A stretch of DNA of 64,000 nucleotides from Cylindrobasidium torrendii FP15055 ss-10 (taxonomy: Eukaryota; Basidiomycota; Agaricomycetes; Agaricales; Physalacriaceae): NCBI GenBank assembly GCA_000934385.1, contig KN880460.1, forward strand, positions 104,163 through 168,162, written 5' to 3'. Shown one piece after another: positions 53,618-64,000 of the stretch; position 1 is the stretch's first letter; each line of letters begins with the position of its first letter. The notes under the pieces are model-generated. The model did no database searches, was not told the DNA's origin, and saw only the letters and a program-made list of their open reading frames with translations. The translations under genes and the position numbers were made by a program.

Positions 53618-54170
53618 AGAGGATGGATATCCCGCGGACTCGTTGTCTCTTCTCTCCTTCTTTCCTTTTTTTTCTCTCACACAATAGCGGCCAGCTCTGT
53701 CTACTCTTCTATATCCTCTGTGCCCTGCCCTACCTATGAACCCTTTCCTTTGAATTTACTTTGGTACGATAGTAATGTCTTGATCGCTGGATCCACCGAT
53801 AGCTATGCTGACCCGTATGGCGCCTCTGTATTGTACTAGAGCTGTAAATTTTCTTATTTACCGTACGTGCGCCCCAGGGTGGGAAACAGCCTGGATAGCT
53901 GCATGCTCCGGCCTCGTGAATGATGACATGAACAATTTGGCATTCACTCCAGGCTTCTGATACGGATGGAGTGGCCGTGAGCATGTGCAGATGATGCTTG
54001 CACCTTTGATGATGGACGGATATCTGAAAACCGGTCCAACGGTGCAGAAATCAAGTATTTCTAAATTCTTGCAGTGGCAAGTTGATATCCTCGTGTTGGT
54101 TCGGTCTCCGGCCCGAAGTCAAGAATCTATCTGATGATCGCAGAGACGCGACTTTACTTGACTCACCACC
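53618..54170. other. Intergenic region upstream of HIS7
   Basis: 553 bp between PAL1 and HIS7, both on +. A pyrimidine-rich run follows the PAL1 stop (53648-53680). ORFs are short and motif-free. Confidence 0.45.
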
Positions 54171-55894
54171 ATGGGCCTCTACCTGCTTGACTATGGCGCT
54201 GGAAACGTGCAAAGCCTTGCAAACTCTATAAACTCCCTTGGGCACTCATTTACATGGATATCGAGCGCGGAGGACTTTAAAAAGGCGACAGTGTGTGTCC
54301 AGTACACTTAAAGTCCTTGCATTGCTAATTTATCCAGTCACTCATCTTCCCAGGCGTTGGCGCGTTTGAGAGTGCGATCAAAGGTCTGGAGAGCAAGGGA
54401 CTGCTCGAACCTCTGCGCGAATACGTTCTTTCTGGGCGACCATACTTTGGCATATGTATTGGCATGCAAGTTCTGTTCGAGTCTTCCTCAGAAGCACCCT
54501 CCGTCAAAGGCTTGGGCGTCGTACCATCTCCCATCACTCCCTTCGACAGCACAGACAAAGCCGTGCCACACATTGGCTGGAATGCCGTCGACTTGGTCCA
54601 GTCTAATGACCCCGAAAACATCAAGCCGTCCGAGTACTACTACTTTGTGCACTCGTTCTGCGCAAAATACGATCCACAAGGGTATGCAGAAGCAGCGAAG
54701 TGCGCCTACACGACAACGCAGTACGGGAAGGAGCTGTTCATCTCGTCGGTGCGCAAGGCGAATGTGCTTGGGACACAGTTCCATCCAGAAAAGTCAGGTG
54801 CAGCTGGGCTAGCATTTCTCGACGCATGGTTGCGCAAGCCCGAGTCAGCGCATGCTTCGGCGCCTGAGGAAGCTGTGGCAAGCTCTTCGACGCTTCCAGC
54901 CATCATCACTCCTTCACCCATCCACCGATTAACGAAACGCATCATTGCCTGCATGGATGTACGTGCCAACGACGCCGGGGACCTTGTCGTGACCAAGGGA
55001 GACCAGTACGATGTCCGCGAGAAGGCAGAGACAGCAGAGACCGGTGGTGCTGTGCGCAATCTTGGAAAACCTGTCGCGTTGGCAGAGCAGTATTATGCTG
55101 CCGGTGCCGACGAGCTCTGCTTGCTCAACATCACCTCTTTCCGCCACTCCCCTTTGCGGGACCAGCCCATGCTTGCGGTTGTGCGCGCAGCAGCGGAGCG
55201 CGTATTTGTGCCTTTAACCATCGGAGGAGGTATCAAGGACTCTGTTGACCCTGATGGCACGAAAAGGCCAGCACTCGAGGTTGCGGGCACGTACTTCAGG
55301 GCTGGGGCAGATAAAGTGAGTATTGGGAGTGAGGCTGTTATTGCGGTGGAGAAAATGTTGGCGAACGGGGGCAAGGGTGATGGGACGAGTGCGATTGAGA
55401 CTATTGCAAAAGCGTATGGGAGGCAGGCTGTGGTGGTTTCCGTGGACCCAAGGCGCGCGTTTGTCGATCCTGCGACGTACGAGGGGCCATACAAAACTGA
55501 GCTTGTGCATGGGAAGCCGGGGTCCAAGGATGAGGGAAAGGCGTGGTGGTACCAATGTACCATTTCAGGCGGACGCGAAAACAGACCATTATCTGCTGTA
55601 CAGCTTGTACAAGGCGCCGCGGCATTGGGTGCAGGCGAGATCTTGCTCAACAGCATCGACCGCGACGGATCTGGCTTGGGTTTCGACTTGGACCTTGTGA
55701 GCCTGGTGAAGAATGCGGTGAGTATACCGGTTGTGGCAAGCAGTGGTGCTGGGTCGGTGGAGCACTTCACAGAGGTGTTTACGAAGACGAATGTGGAGGC
55801 AGCGCTTGCGGCGGGCATCTTCCACAGAGGGGAGGTGCGTATACAGGATGTAAAATCGCGGCTAAGAGAGAGCAATGTAATTGTACGAGTGTAG
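54171..55894 (+). CDS. HIS7: Bifunctional imidazole glycerol phosphate synthase (HisH-HisF fusion)
   Basis: Fifth step of histidine synthesis: glutamine-dependent conversion of PRFAR to IGP and AICAR. Start MGLYLLDYGAGNVQSLANSI. One intron near 54293-54337, then SLIFPGVGAFESAIKGLESK. The glutaminase half contains the catalytic Cys motif YFGICIGMQVLFESS, HSFCAKYD, and the His/Glu motif GTQFHPEKSG. A linker with Ala/Ser leads to the (beta/alpha)8 cyclase half: RIIACMDVRANDAGDLVVTK, TIGGGIKDS, VVVSVDPRRAF, LLNSIDRDGSGLGFDLDLVS, VASSGAGSVEHFTEVF. The catalytic Asp residues, in CMDVR and SIDRDG, are present. Ends NVIVRV with TAG 55892-55894. About 555 residues, normal for the fungal fusion, and apparently complete. 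Confidence 0.96.
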
Positions 55895-56483
55895 ACAAAT
55901 AGAATAAGATAGATGCCCTCCAGTTTCGCGAGATTTTTCGACTGTGACGACGCATTGTGCCAGAGATGGAATACCATTGTTTGTTGAACGTTGGCAAGTA
56001 CTATCAGTCGATGCTCCCTCATGAGACCATGTCGCGTTGACCATATGCATCCCCTTTAAGTTGAGCATAGACGTACCAGTGCCCCTCCCCCCGATACTTT
56101 CGCAAGCCCGGGGCAATATCCTCAACATTGGGTGAAGACCCGATCACTTACAGCACCCTACCTTGAGCCGCCCAAATCGACCTAACCTTCCCATGCCCCT
56201 AGTGGCCGACTAGAGTATTTTTCTGGTCACGCGAGTAGCATAGGCTCGCGCATGCATGCACCATGTCAAGTAATCTCCTTCTGATTCAGGTATCTAATAG
56301 TCCAGTCCAAGCCAAAGTCCGCACACGCTAGTGAACCCAAAGCCAGGCGAAGCACTCATAGTAAAGTAAGATACAGCAGGAGTTAAGTAGTATTGCACAG
56401 ATTCAGCATGGCCAAATAGATGGGAGCAAGCCAGAGAATGACCCGCTTCGCAAGGAGCGCTCCCAAAACGAATGTGAGGGAGC
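55895..56483. other. Intergenic, convergent 3' ends of HIS7 and NoxA
   Basis: 589 bp. No gene, RNA or repeat is recognised. Confidence 0.45.
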
Positions 56484-58619
56484 CTAGAAGTGCTCCTGCA
56501 AGTCCCAATTCACGTTAACGCTCGCTCTGCAAGGATAGGAGAAAAGACGCACCTTGGCAAGGGTAAATTCAACGGCAGAGTTGGTGTTCTGCAATGTCGC
56601 ATCTTTGAGCGCATGGGCAATGGCGCTTGGCCCACAGAAGTATGTCTGCGTTTTAATCAGCTCATGACCACAATCAACCAAAGTGGGAAGGATACTCACT
56701 GCTACTTTCGTCCTCAACTGACTCTTAGCGCCAGCTATGTACTGTCCCGACTCAATCGCCTGCCTCATCTGGCCGTAGATGTTCATCCAGTCCGGACGGC
56801 CAAACATGGTGCGCGAGCGCAGGAGCGTGAGCGGGTCGTACGCGCCACCAACGTCGTTCACTGTAATGTTCCAGAGCATGTCCTCGCTGATCTTCTGCGT
56901 CAGGTAAATGTTGATGCGAAGGAAGTTGGCTAAAAGAGGTCGTTGGTTACGACGGCCCAGAACAATGAAAGTAATAGAGTACGCACGATCAGCTTGGGCG
57001 GCCTCGACCTCCTGGAGCAAGCTCTGGAACCAGCCGAAAGAGGGCGCGTCACGACAGACCCAGAAGAACTCAACCCGACGAAGACTGCCAAGGTTGCCGC
57101 GGCGCTGGCGGTACCAGATGTGCTTCAAAATAGACGCAAAGGGTGTAACACCTACTCTTTAGTTAGAAACGTTGTTATGAAGGAAGCTTTTGTAAAATGG
57201 ACTTGCCGATACCGGCGCCGACCAAGACTGCAACCTCTGCATTGAAGACATCTTCCGCAGGAGCTCCATATGGGCCATCGAGACGAACAGCAGGGAGAGA
57301 GACTTTGGCATCGATTTCAAAGAAATCACCGCGGGTGATGTTGCCCAAATCCCTATCCTTCTCAGAGCCCTTCATCGCTGCTGCTGTCATTTGTGCTACA
57401 ACAGATGGGCCGACTCCAAGACGCTCGCCAAGGCCTTTCGTCCAGTCACCGACCTGCCGAATGTGCACGGAAACATATGGGTCTTCCGGCGCGGAGGTGA
57501 TGGTGAACTGCATGATCAGTCAGTCGGTCGGGTTCGTCGGTGTCGCATACGGCGAACGTACCGGGTGCCATTGCAAGCTCGAGATATCGGGGATTTGGAT
57601 GAAGAGCCACTGGCCAGAGACGTATTTGAACGAGGGCTTGACGATTCTGAGTTCCATTGCGCCTATCAGGGTGACAGCCCATCAGAAAATGTGATGGAGC
57701 GGGTGGTGGCGATTATACTTACCAGAGGGGTGAACCAGTACTTTGGAAAGCCGCGTTGCACGCCTTGCACGGACCTCCCGATATACACGTTCGCCGAAAT
57801 AGATTATACCGGGCCAGATGATATAGCGCCAGCTAAGGTATCCCAGACAGTGCTCGGTCGAGTAGAATGGGAAGGTGCCGATGTAGTCTGGGTCAACCGA
57901 GTCACGCACGAAGCAACCAGTGGCATGGGTGTACAGTCCAAGCATGAAGAAGAAAGCCAAGTGGTGGGTGTACCAAAATGCCTCGAAACATTGGTTACGG
58001 ATCTTCTGGTGGGCAGTCGCATACATGAGCACCATGATGAGCAGCATGAAATGGCCAGTGATGCCGCCCGGTTGGGTGTAGTGAATTTGAAGGGCAATCT
58101 GCTTGCGAACCTCTGCCAAACGATAAGCAACACCCAAGGAATAGAAGCGGCTGACGCACGCGTGCGCTCGACGTTGATAAAGTTCACATAGTGGGCTGTG
58201 GTGTGGACCATGCTCCAGAACGCCATGGAATATGCAACCTGGCGATGGAACCAGATATTCTCGTCGGCCGGGAACAACCAAGTGAGCTTGGGGCGAACGA
58301 CACGAATGATGTTGCGTAGCATAGGAATGAGAATCAGGCCACCATCGAGTGCAAGAACCAATCCAGCACCCCGAGACGTCCACACCGACCAGGTCAGAGC
58401 ATTGAGCGCGGCCAGGCGCTTGTTGGTCGCCTGCAGTCACGTTAAGACCAGCTGGAGTTGGATTTGCATGCGACGCACCTGACTGTACCATCCGTATGCA
58501 AAGAGGCCAACGTGTGCGCCATAGAAAAGAATGTTGAACAAGAGCCTTTTTCCGGTGAGAAATTCGCGCTGGGTCCAGTGGACGACGTTCGTAACAGGGC
58601 TTGCGGCGGTGGGTGCCAT
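56484..58619 (-). CDS. noxA: NADPH oxidase, NoxA type
   Basis: Transfers electrons from NADPH across a membrane to O2, producing superoxide. The ATG at 58619 gives MAPTAASPVTNVVHWTQREF, with no EF hand and no long N-terminal extension, which is the NoxA pattern rather than NoxB. Heme histidines are visible in WFHRQVAYSMAFWSMVHTTA and in FWYTHHLAFFFMLGLYTH. The FAD motif is HPFTITSAPEDPYVS, and the NADPH-binding region has [36 protein letters not shown] and YFCGPSAIAHAL. The last exon is only EHF and TAG 56484-56486. Introns are many, for example just before VTPFAS (near 57170) and before the final exon (56549-56496). The product is about 560 residues. Likely located in the ER or plasma membrane and regulated by NoxR/Rac, known for the family. 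Confidence 0.9.
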
Positions 58620-59315
58620 CGGATTGATTAGACAGGAAGGGAAAGTGGGCCAGCCAAGGGAAGCAGAGGAGAGAAAGAAAACGGGTCTGTTATAGAAGAA
58701 AAGAGCGTAACCAGCCACGAGGGGAAAGACCAAGGCGCGAGCGAAATAGCTTGCAGGTGCCATAGTGATTCCGGGGATCTCGGGCCGAGATGCCATACGC
58801 CTCTCATCAGCAATCCATCAAGGCACCAAGGGACGCGTTCAGTACCATTCCTTTGGACTGTGGGCAGTATAGCCGGGCCTGCAAGGAATATTCTTCCCAA
58901 CAAAACTCGGAACGAGGGAGCGAAGCAAGTCTCGTTCACTGAAATGAATTCTCTTACATACTGTACTTGTCAAGAGGCGTGCGCGATTCGGATCGCCGAC
59001 ACATTAGTAAGAGACCCCCTCATACCAAAAGGGGCATAAGTCCAGACCGCGTCCATCGGCCAGCTCTCGGCAGATGAACGAAAAATGAACGCGACCCGAA
59101 AAAATGACAAGCGCGTGTGACCGACGTGACATACCAAAAACAGTTTCCTTTCTGACTGCCATCTGCGCCTTTGCCTGAATACCGCCAACGGGCGTGCATT
59201 ACACCAGCCGCACCTCCAATCCAATATATCAGCATCATGGTCGCTTAATTCTGTAAATACTACCCTTGACGGGCAATTCCTCAATTCAATACCGACCAAT
59301 GTTCAAGATCGCACC
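58620..59315. other. Intergenic region between NoxA and the zinc-finger gene
   Basis: About 700 bp between divergent genes. A 103-codon minus-strand ORF (58628-58939) has no recognised motif and is in the NoxA upstream region. No clear TATA box was found. It probably contains the unlocated first exon of the zinc-finger gene. Confidence 0.4.
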
Positions 59316-62300
59316 GTGCAGGAAACAACCTCGACACCATTGGCATCCAATGTCAAGTTCCCCGAGAAAACTGAGTCTGGAAAGCGATTTGTTCTGTGCC
59401 CACGCTGTCAAACATGGGTCAATCACGGGCGAACATACGCGGGTCATGTCCAACTTCGCACCCACATGCAGAAAAACACAAAATGTATGCAACTCGCAAG
59501 TAAGTTGCAGCATTTTGGGTCAATGTCCGTGGTCTCATCCCCGGTCTGTCAGATTCGACAAACTCGCCTCCTGCAGAGCGCCAACCTGCAGCGTCCCAAC
59601 CCATGTCTGTGCCTACCCCACCTCCAATCTCGTCTACGTCGTCGCAACCACAATGGCCATCAACGCAGCATGAAGCTCATTCTTTGCCACCACCTTCGGT
59701 CCCCGCAACAGCATCACCATTCTCCACCGCGGTACCATGCAACGGCGCTTTCTACGAGTGGCATGTTGGCTGTACCTCGCTCACCTATCCACATGGCATA
59801 CACAGCGAGGTCTACCAGCAAGTTTATAATGCGCTGAACCCTGGATTCGACTTCCTAGCGCCCCACTCGCCCTTGACAGTTTCGCACTCGATCACCGTCC
59901 GTTCTCATCGATGTACTGGATTCATGCAATACCCATGGCCCTCCGGGTGTCAGCGATGCTCATCCCTGGGCAGTAATGTTGCTCGAGTCGAGTTCCATGC
60001 CAGCGCGCCCCCAACAACGCAACACCCATATTCGCTGAGCATCTGGCAGCACATGCAGAGGTTCGAGAACCAGACGGAGACACTGAACGAGACAAAGCTT
60101 GAGGTACGCATATTTGGCTAAAGGCCATCGTGTGCCCATCTCATTTGTCAAAACAGGAGCGCAACGATCAACGAGACCTTGCGACAAGAACAAGGCAGCG
60201 TGATGCCTATGTTCGACTGCACCGACTTATTGCCACAAACAACATGCCCGCTCTGCAGGCACTCTTTGAGAACGCAGATAAGCAAGGGTGGGCAACCGAG
60301 ACATTCATCGAGAAGGCACACGACTGTCTGCTGGGCCGCTACAACCCACATAACTTCAAGAAGTATCTACGTGACCTGTCGACATATATCTACGAAATCG
60401 GCGGTAATCCTGCCCTGTACGCACTCAACCATGCTGTCACCCGCTTCCCTTCGCGCTGGACAATTGCACCAAACCGTCAAGACTGTCTTCCCCGTGTGTC
60501 CGTGACAGCGCTCACCATTGTCGACATGCTCTCTAACCTGCGGACCGCGCTCGCCCAAGTGAAGCCGCCAAGTAGGCGAGGCGGTGTCACATATGCTCAA
60601 GACGAGACGGCATGTGAACGCCGCCTGTGCTGGGATCCTACAACCGACAGCATTGTGGGCCTCTGTCATCATGCCAGGCGGTTGACGTCGTTGAAGGTTG
60701 GAGAGGATATGGGGGTCATTGACAGTGTAGTCAAGGGCTTGCGAGTGGAGAAAGATATACATTGTGCGCATGAGATGAGTGTGGGTGTGTTTGGCCTCCA
60801 TTCTGCACGAGACTATAGTGCACGGCCCGCATTCCTACTGCCTACCTGCAAAACGGGTCTTGATATGTTCGATGCCGCGCATGAGATTGCAATGGCCCTT
60901 GCGGCATGGCGGATGTGCGAAGTGGGTGCAAGGCGCTTTGGGGATGTCTGGATTCTTGGGTCGGACGGGGACGCCAAGCGTCGAGCTGCTCTATACCTTG
61001 TCACCATGATTCGCAAGTTAGTCCCTGCCGACCCCATCTTCCCTTACCTCGCTGGCATTCCTGGGATGAACCTCTACTGTGGTCAGCATTTTGAGACAGC
61101 CTCAATCGACTGGAAGCACACTTTCAAACGTAGGAAACATTGTCATTTTCTTCAAAGAAAGGTTCTTATGACATTTATCTTTATGCAGGTGTCTGTACCC
61201 TCTTCTCGTCCGCAGAAGGCCTACTTGTTGCCGATGTCATAGTCACGAAGACACTTTTAACACACTGGTTCGAGCGCATTCCCGGCGGTTACAACTGGAC
61301 CCATTCCGGCGCCTCGCCATCAACTTTGTTCAACTTTGGCGATCATCAGGATGTCCCGCGAGCGGTCACGATTCTGGCGCTGTGCGGTGAACTACGCGAA
61401 ATTGACGAGGAAAAGCTCGATCCCGCCGAGAGGCATGCCTTTCGTGCACTCAGGCTACTTGGGGAAGTCACTTCCGCTGTGGTCAACCCGTTCATATGTC
61501 TCGAGATGTCCCTATTCGACCAGATGAAAAGCCTTGCCAAATTTATGTATCTCTCTTTTGCCCTCTACTCGATCTACGGCTCGTCGTTCTTTTCCGACCA
61601 CCTTTACGGTGACCTTCAATCAATCGCACAGGGTGCTTTCTTTGTTCTTGCCCATTCGAAGGTTGTTGGACCGGACTCGGAGGTCTTTATTTCGCTTTGT
61701 GGCAGCGATATTGTAGAGGTGTTATTTGGGCGGACAAGAATGCTTGGTGGCCATAACCCAAATTTCGATTCCATCCAGATGCGCCATCAGGTTGGGTCTG
61801 CCCTTCGAATTAGCGAGCTCTTAGCTGATCATCCGGAATGGGAGCCCAAAGCTCGTCGCCTTGACACACGACGAATGAGGGCAGTTGACCACGGCGCTCC
61901 TCGGCACCAGACAGGCAACCGTACTGCTGGTTCATGCGATCCTGTTGTCGCCGCCATGTCTGGTCTGAAGGAGGCGGAGGATTGCCTGGAAAAGTGCGAA
62001 AATCGAACAATCTCCAGCTTCTCCATCCTGGATGCCCTACGACAACCCAACACAGACCTCCGTCGACCACACGGGAAAGGTTATCCTGGTCTCTCAAAAA
62101 GCGTCGATTGCGCAGTGCAGATAGCCGCTGCTAAGGTGGATGAGATGCTGGGACGGGATTCAGAAGTGTCGAGCAGTCAGTGGGAAAAGGTCAGCGAGGA
62201 GCAACTTGTGAAGATTCACGATATCACCACCTTCGATGGCGACAAGCAACTTGCCCAAGAACTAGCCGAGTCCGAATCCGAGAGTACCGCCCCGCCGTCG

Positions 62301-63801
62301 CCGTGGCTCTACTTAGACAATGAACACAGACAGCGGGTCCACAAGAAGAGAGCGCTCCGCGAGGCTACAAGCCCAGGATATGACCTTGGGCACCACGATA
62401 GCCACGACCGTTTACGGCGCGTCCATACCGGGGAATATAGCGCTGCGGACGACTGGGACCGCTCTCTTGACCCCATATCAAGCACACATCACGATGCGTT
62501 TGGCCTTAACGGTCTTTTTGCGACACTCGTCTCCATTGAGAGCCATGGCATTGCCCTCGCCATTGCTCAATGCTTTGGTATTCGGTCGCGTGAGGGCTGT
62601 GTAACCGCCGTCCCGTTCGATGAGGTCTCACTTGTCGACTCAACATACGAGCTCCTTGGTCAAATTCTTGACCTTCGTCCTCACGTAGACGACAATGATC
62701 AGTTGCAGTGGGCATGGAATTCAGAGTCGATTGAGCTTGAGAGTGTGAAGAAGGCAAAGAGCGCAAACGGAAACAGCGACAAGCAGAAGGGTCGCGAGAA
62801 TCTCAAGCTCTCTGTCAATGGGAGTATTACTCGCCCGCTTCGTCGGAACGAGCTCACTGACATTGACATCCTCGATCTTGCGCCTTCGCTGCAGGCGCTG
62901 CTGGGTCCGTCTAACCAGACATGGTCATTTTCAGAGACACATCTCAAGGAGCTAGAGATAGACCTCATTGCGCGTATGGGAAGGTCGAAAGAACTTTGCG
63001 AGTTGATCCCGGTCCGTCGAGTGCGCTCTGGCGCATTTCCATATGCATGTAGCTTGGGGAATGAGTGTATGTATTCTATTTCTTTGCAAGCCTAGTCCTG
63101 ATGGTCACACAGCTCATGTTCGCCATGTAAACACTGCGATTTCAGTGCCGCTGAAGCAGGATAATGCGAAACGCCCATGCTTTGTTTGCGGGGCAAGCAT
63201 TAAGGGATCGATGCGCTACACTCACATTGCTCGCCATATCATCCACAAGAAGCGTGGGATGGCCGGGAATGAGCGTGTAAGTCTGATGCTTCCTATATTT
63301 CCATGGCTAACAAATTTGTAGGTTGCTGTACATCGTCCTTGCGGCTATTGTGCTCGCGCTGGAACCTGTACAATTTCCGTCGAACGTGGTTTTCCCAAAT
63401 CCAACTGCCCAGAATATCATCGCTTTCGGATACATGCTGCCTCTGTGTCAACAGCCTCAAACCCAGCAACCAATGTTCCAATCGCCTGTGTCTACAAAGC
63501 ATGCGGAGAAACGGATTGGAAGTACAACATGCTCGAGCACTTAGAAGATCGGCATCCCTCATGGAGGACCGTTCTTGGATCCGAGGAGCGTGAGGACTTC
63601 TTGGCAAAGATTTCGATTTCTGAGGCTGAGGAAATTGCGCTCGGTGTGCCTCCCAACCTTGTTGGGAAGGACGCAGTTTTGCAGGGTGGAGAGTGTGTTA
63701 CGCCTCCCACATCACCTCGCTGCGGTACAAAACGTCTTCCGGACTCTCTGGTGGCCATGACTCCATCACGACGACGGCCAGAGAAATCTGCGCGAACTTA
63801 G
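59316..63801 (+). CDS. Very large zinc-finger protein of a mushroom-expanded family, possibly transposase-derived
   Basis: Start is not resolved: the frame is open from at least 59316 but lacks a good ATG. It begins with a Cys/His cluster (FVLCPRCQTWVNHGRTYAGH and HMQKNTKC). Exon 2-3 (60130-61130) holds AYVRLHRLIATNNMPALQAL and a region with ILGSDGDAKRRAALYLVTMI and SIDWKHTFKR. After an intron (about 61130-61188) it continues VCTLFSSAEGLLVADVIVTK, then HQDVPRAVTILALCGELREI, LFGRTRMLGGHNPNFDSIQM and RVRSGAFPYACSLGNE. The C-terminus adds more zinc-ligand clusters: CFVCGASIKGSMRYTHIARH, CGYCARAGTC, and CGETDWKYNMLEHLEDRH, ending at TAG 63799-63801. This order recalls a highly expanded protein family in Agaricomycetes. 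I infer a DNA-transposon origin from its size, zinc clusters and conserved acidic positions; this is not proved. About 1,400 residues; apparently without premature stops. Confidence 0.62.
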
Positions 63802-64000
63802 ACTCATTGTTCGTATGGGCACTTAGGTAATATTGTGATAAGAATATATCAAGTTTGATTTTGGTTTCTATAATAATAAAAATGCATCGGCTCGACGGCC
63901 AAAATGCTTCAGCGCGGTCGTTTCCGCGCCTGGTCGAGAACTTTGCGTCATTTCGCATGGCAGCTCCAGTGTCGGTGAAAAAAGTTCCGCACGCCTCTTG
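63802..64000. other. Window end, no supported gene
   Basis: AT-rich 3' flank of the zinc-finger gene followed by about 110 bp of more GC-rich sequence. It may be the edge of a gene outside the window. Nothing can be assigned. Confidence 0.4.

Noticed and set aside
1..64000. Prokaryotic-type features: operons, Shine-Dalgarno sites, CRISPR arrays, IS elements
   Set aside because: The spliceosomal introns throughout and the eukaryotic gene content exclude a prokaryotic reading; no regularly spaced repeats of CRISPR type were seen.

Overview
The window comes from a nuclear genome of a filamentous basidiomycete, most likely an Agaricomycete. The signs are many 45-65 bp GT-AG introns with GTRNGT donors, close gene spacing on both strands, and several families typical of mushrooms: a DUF6699 protein, cutinases with many small exons, a WD40 family, and a very large zinc-finger protein family. 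It is eukaryotic throughout. I see no operons, CRISPR arrays, tRNA genes or insertion sequences. Gene spans below run from start codon to stop codon and include introns. Most exon joins were deduced by hand from splice signals and family motifs.

Layout. 1-8.7 kb: a 3' gene fragment, a phosphopantetheinyl transferase, an SR-rich protein of the plant SCI1 type, cutinase 1, LSM5, an ECM14-like pseudo-carboxypeptidase and an acyl-CoA-binding ankyrin protein. 8.7-18.5 kb: a sparser stretch with a DUF6699 protein, an unassigned ORF, a berberine-bridge-type FAD oxidase with a large acidic insertion, and an HSL-type alpha/beta hydrolase. 18.5-29.1 kb: housekeeping genes (MTR10/TNPO3 importin, DUG3, a type II dehydroquinase, GPHR, a complex I subunit) and a poorly resolved WD40 gene. 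29.4-36.3 kb: two adjacent BRCT plus Myb-like (Rap1-like) genes. 36.5-45 kb: a UPF0303/HbpS-like protein, cutinase 2, SER33, an F-box protein, mitochondrial uL4, and RPS16. 45.2-49.3 kb: a third Rap1-like gene facing RAD51. 50-58.6 kb: a cytochrome b5-desaturase, PAL1, HIS7 and NADPH oxidase NoxA. 59-64 kb: a very large zinc-finger protein.

The most unusual content is the family of three BRCT-BRCT-Myb-like proteins, designated A (32448-36309), B (29467-32102) and C (45215-47561). They share domain order and a phase-0 intron inside every Myb-like unit. A carries four such units. B and C carry one each plus a shared C-terminal module. The Myb-like unit resembles the TERF2IP/Rap1 telomere-protein domain. 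A second notable result is the pair of cutinases about 34 kb apart. They have the same ten-exon structure, eight exons of identical length, and a 6-nt microexon.
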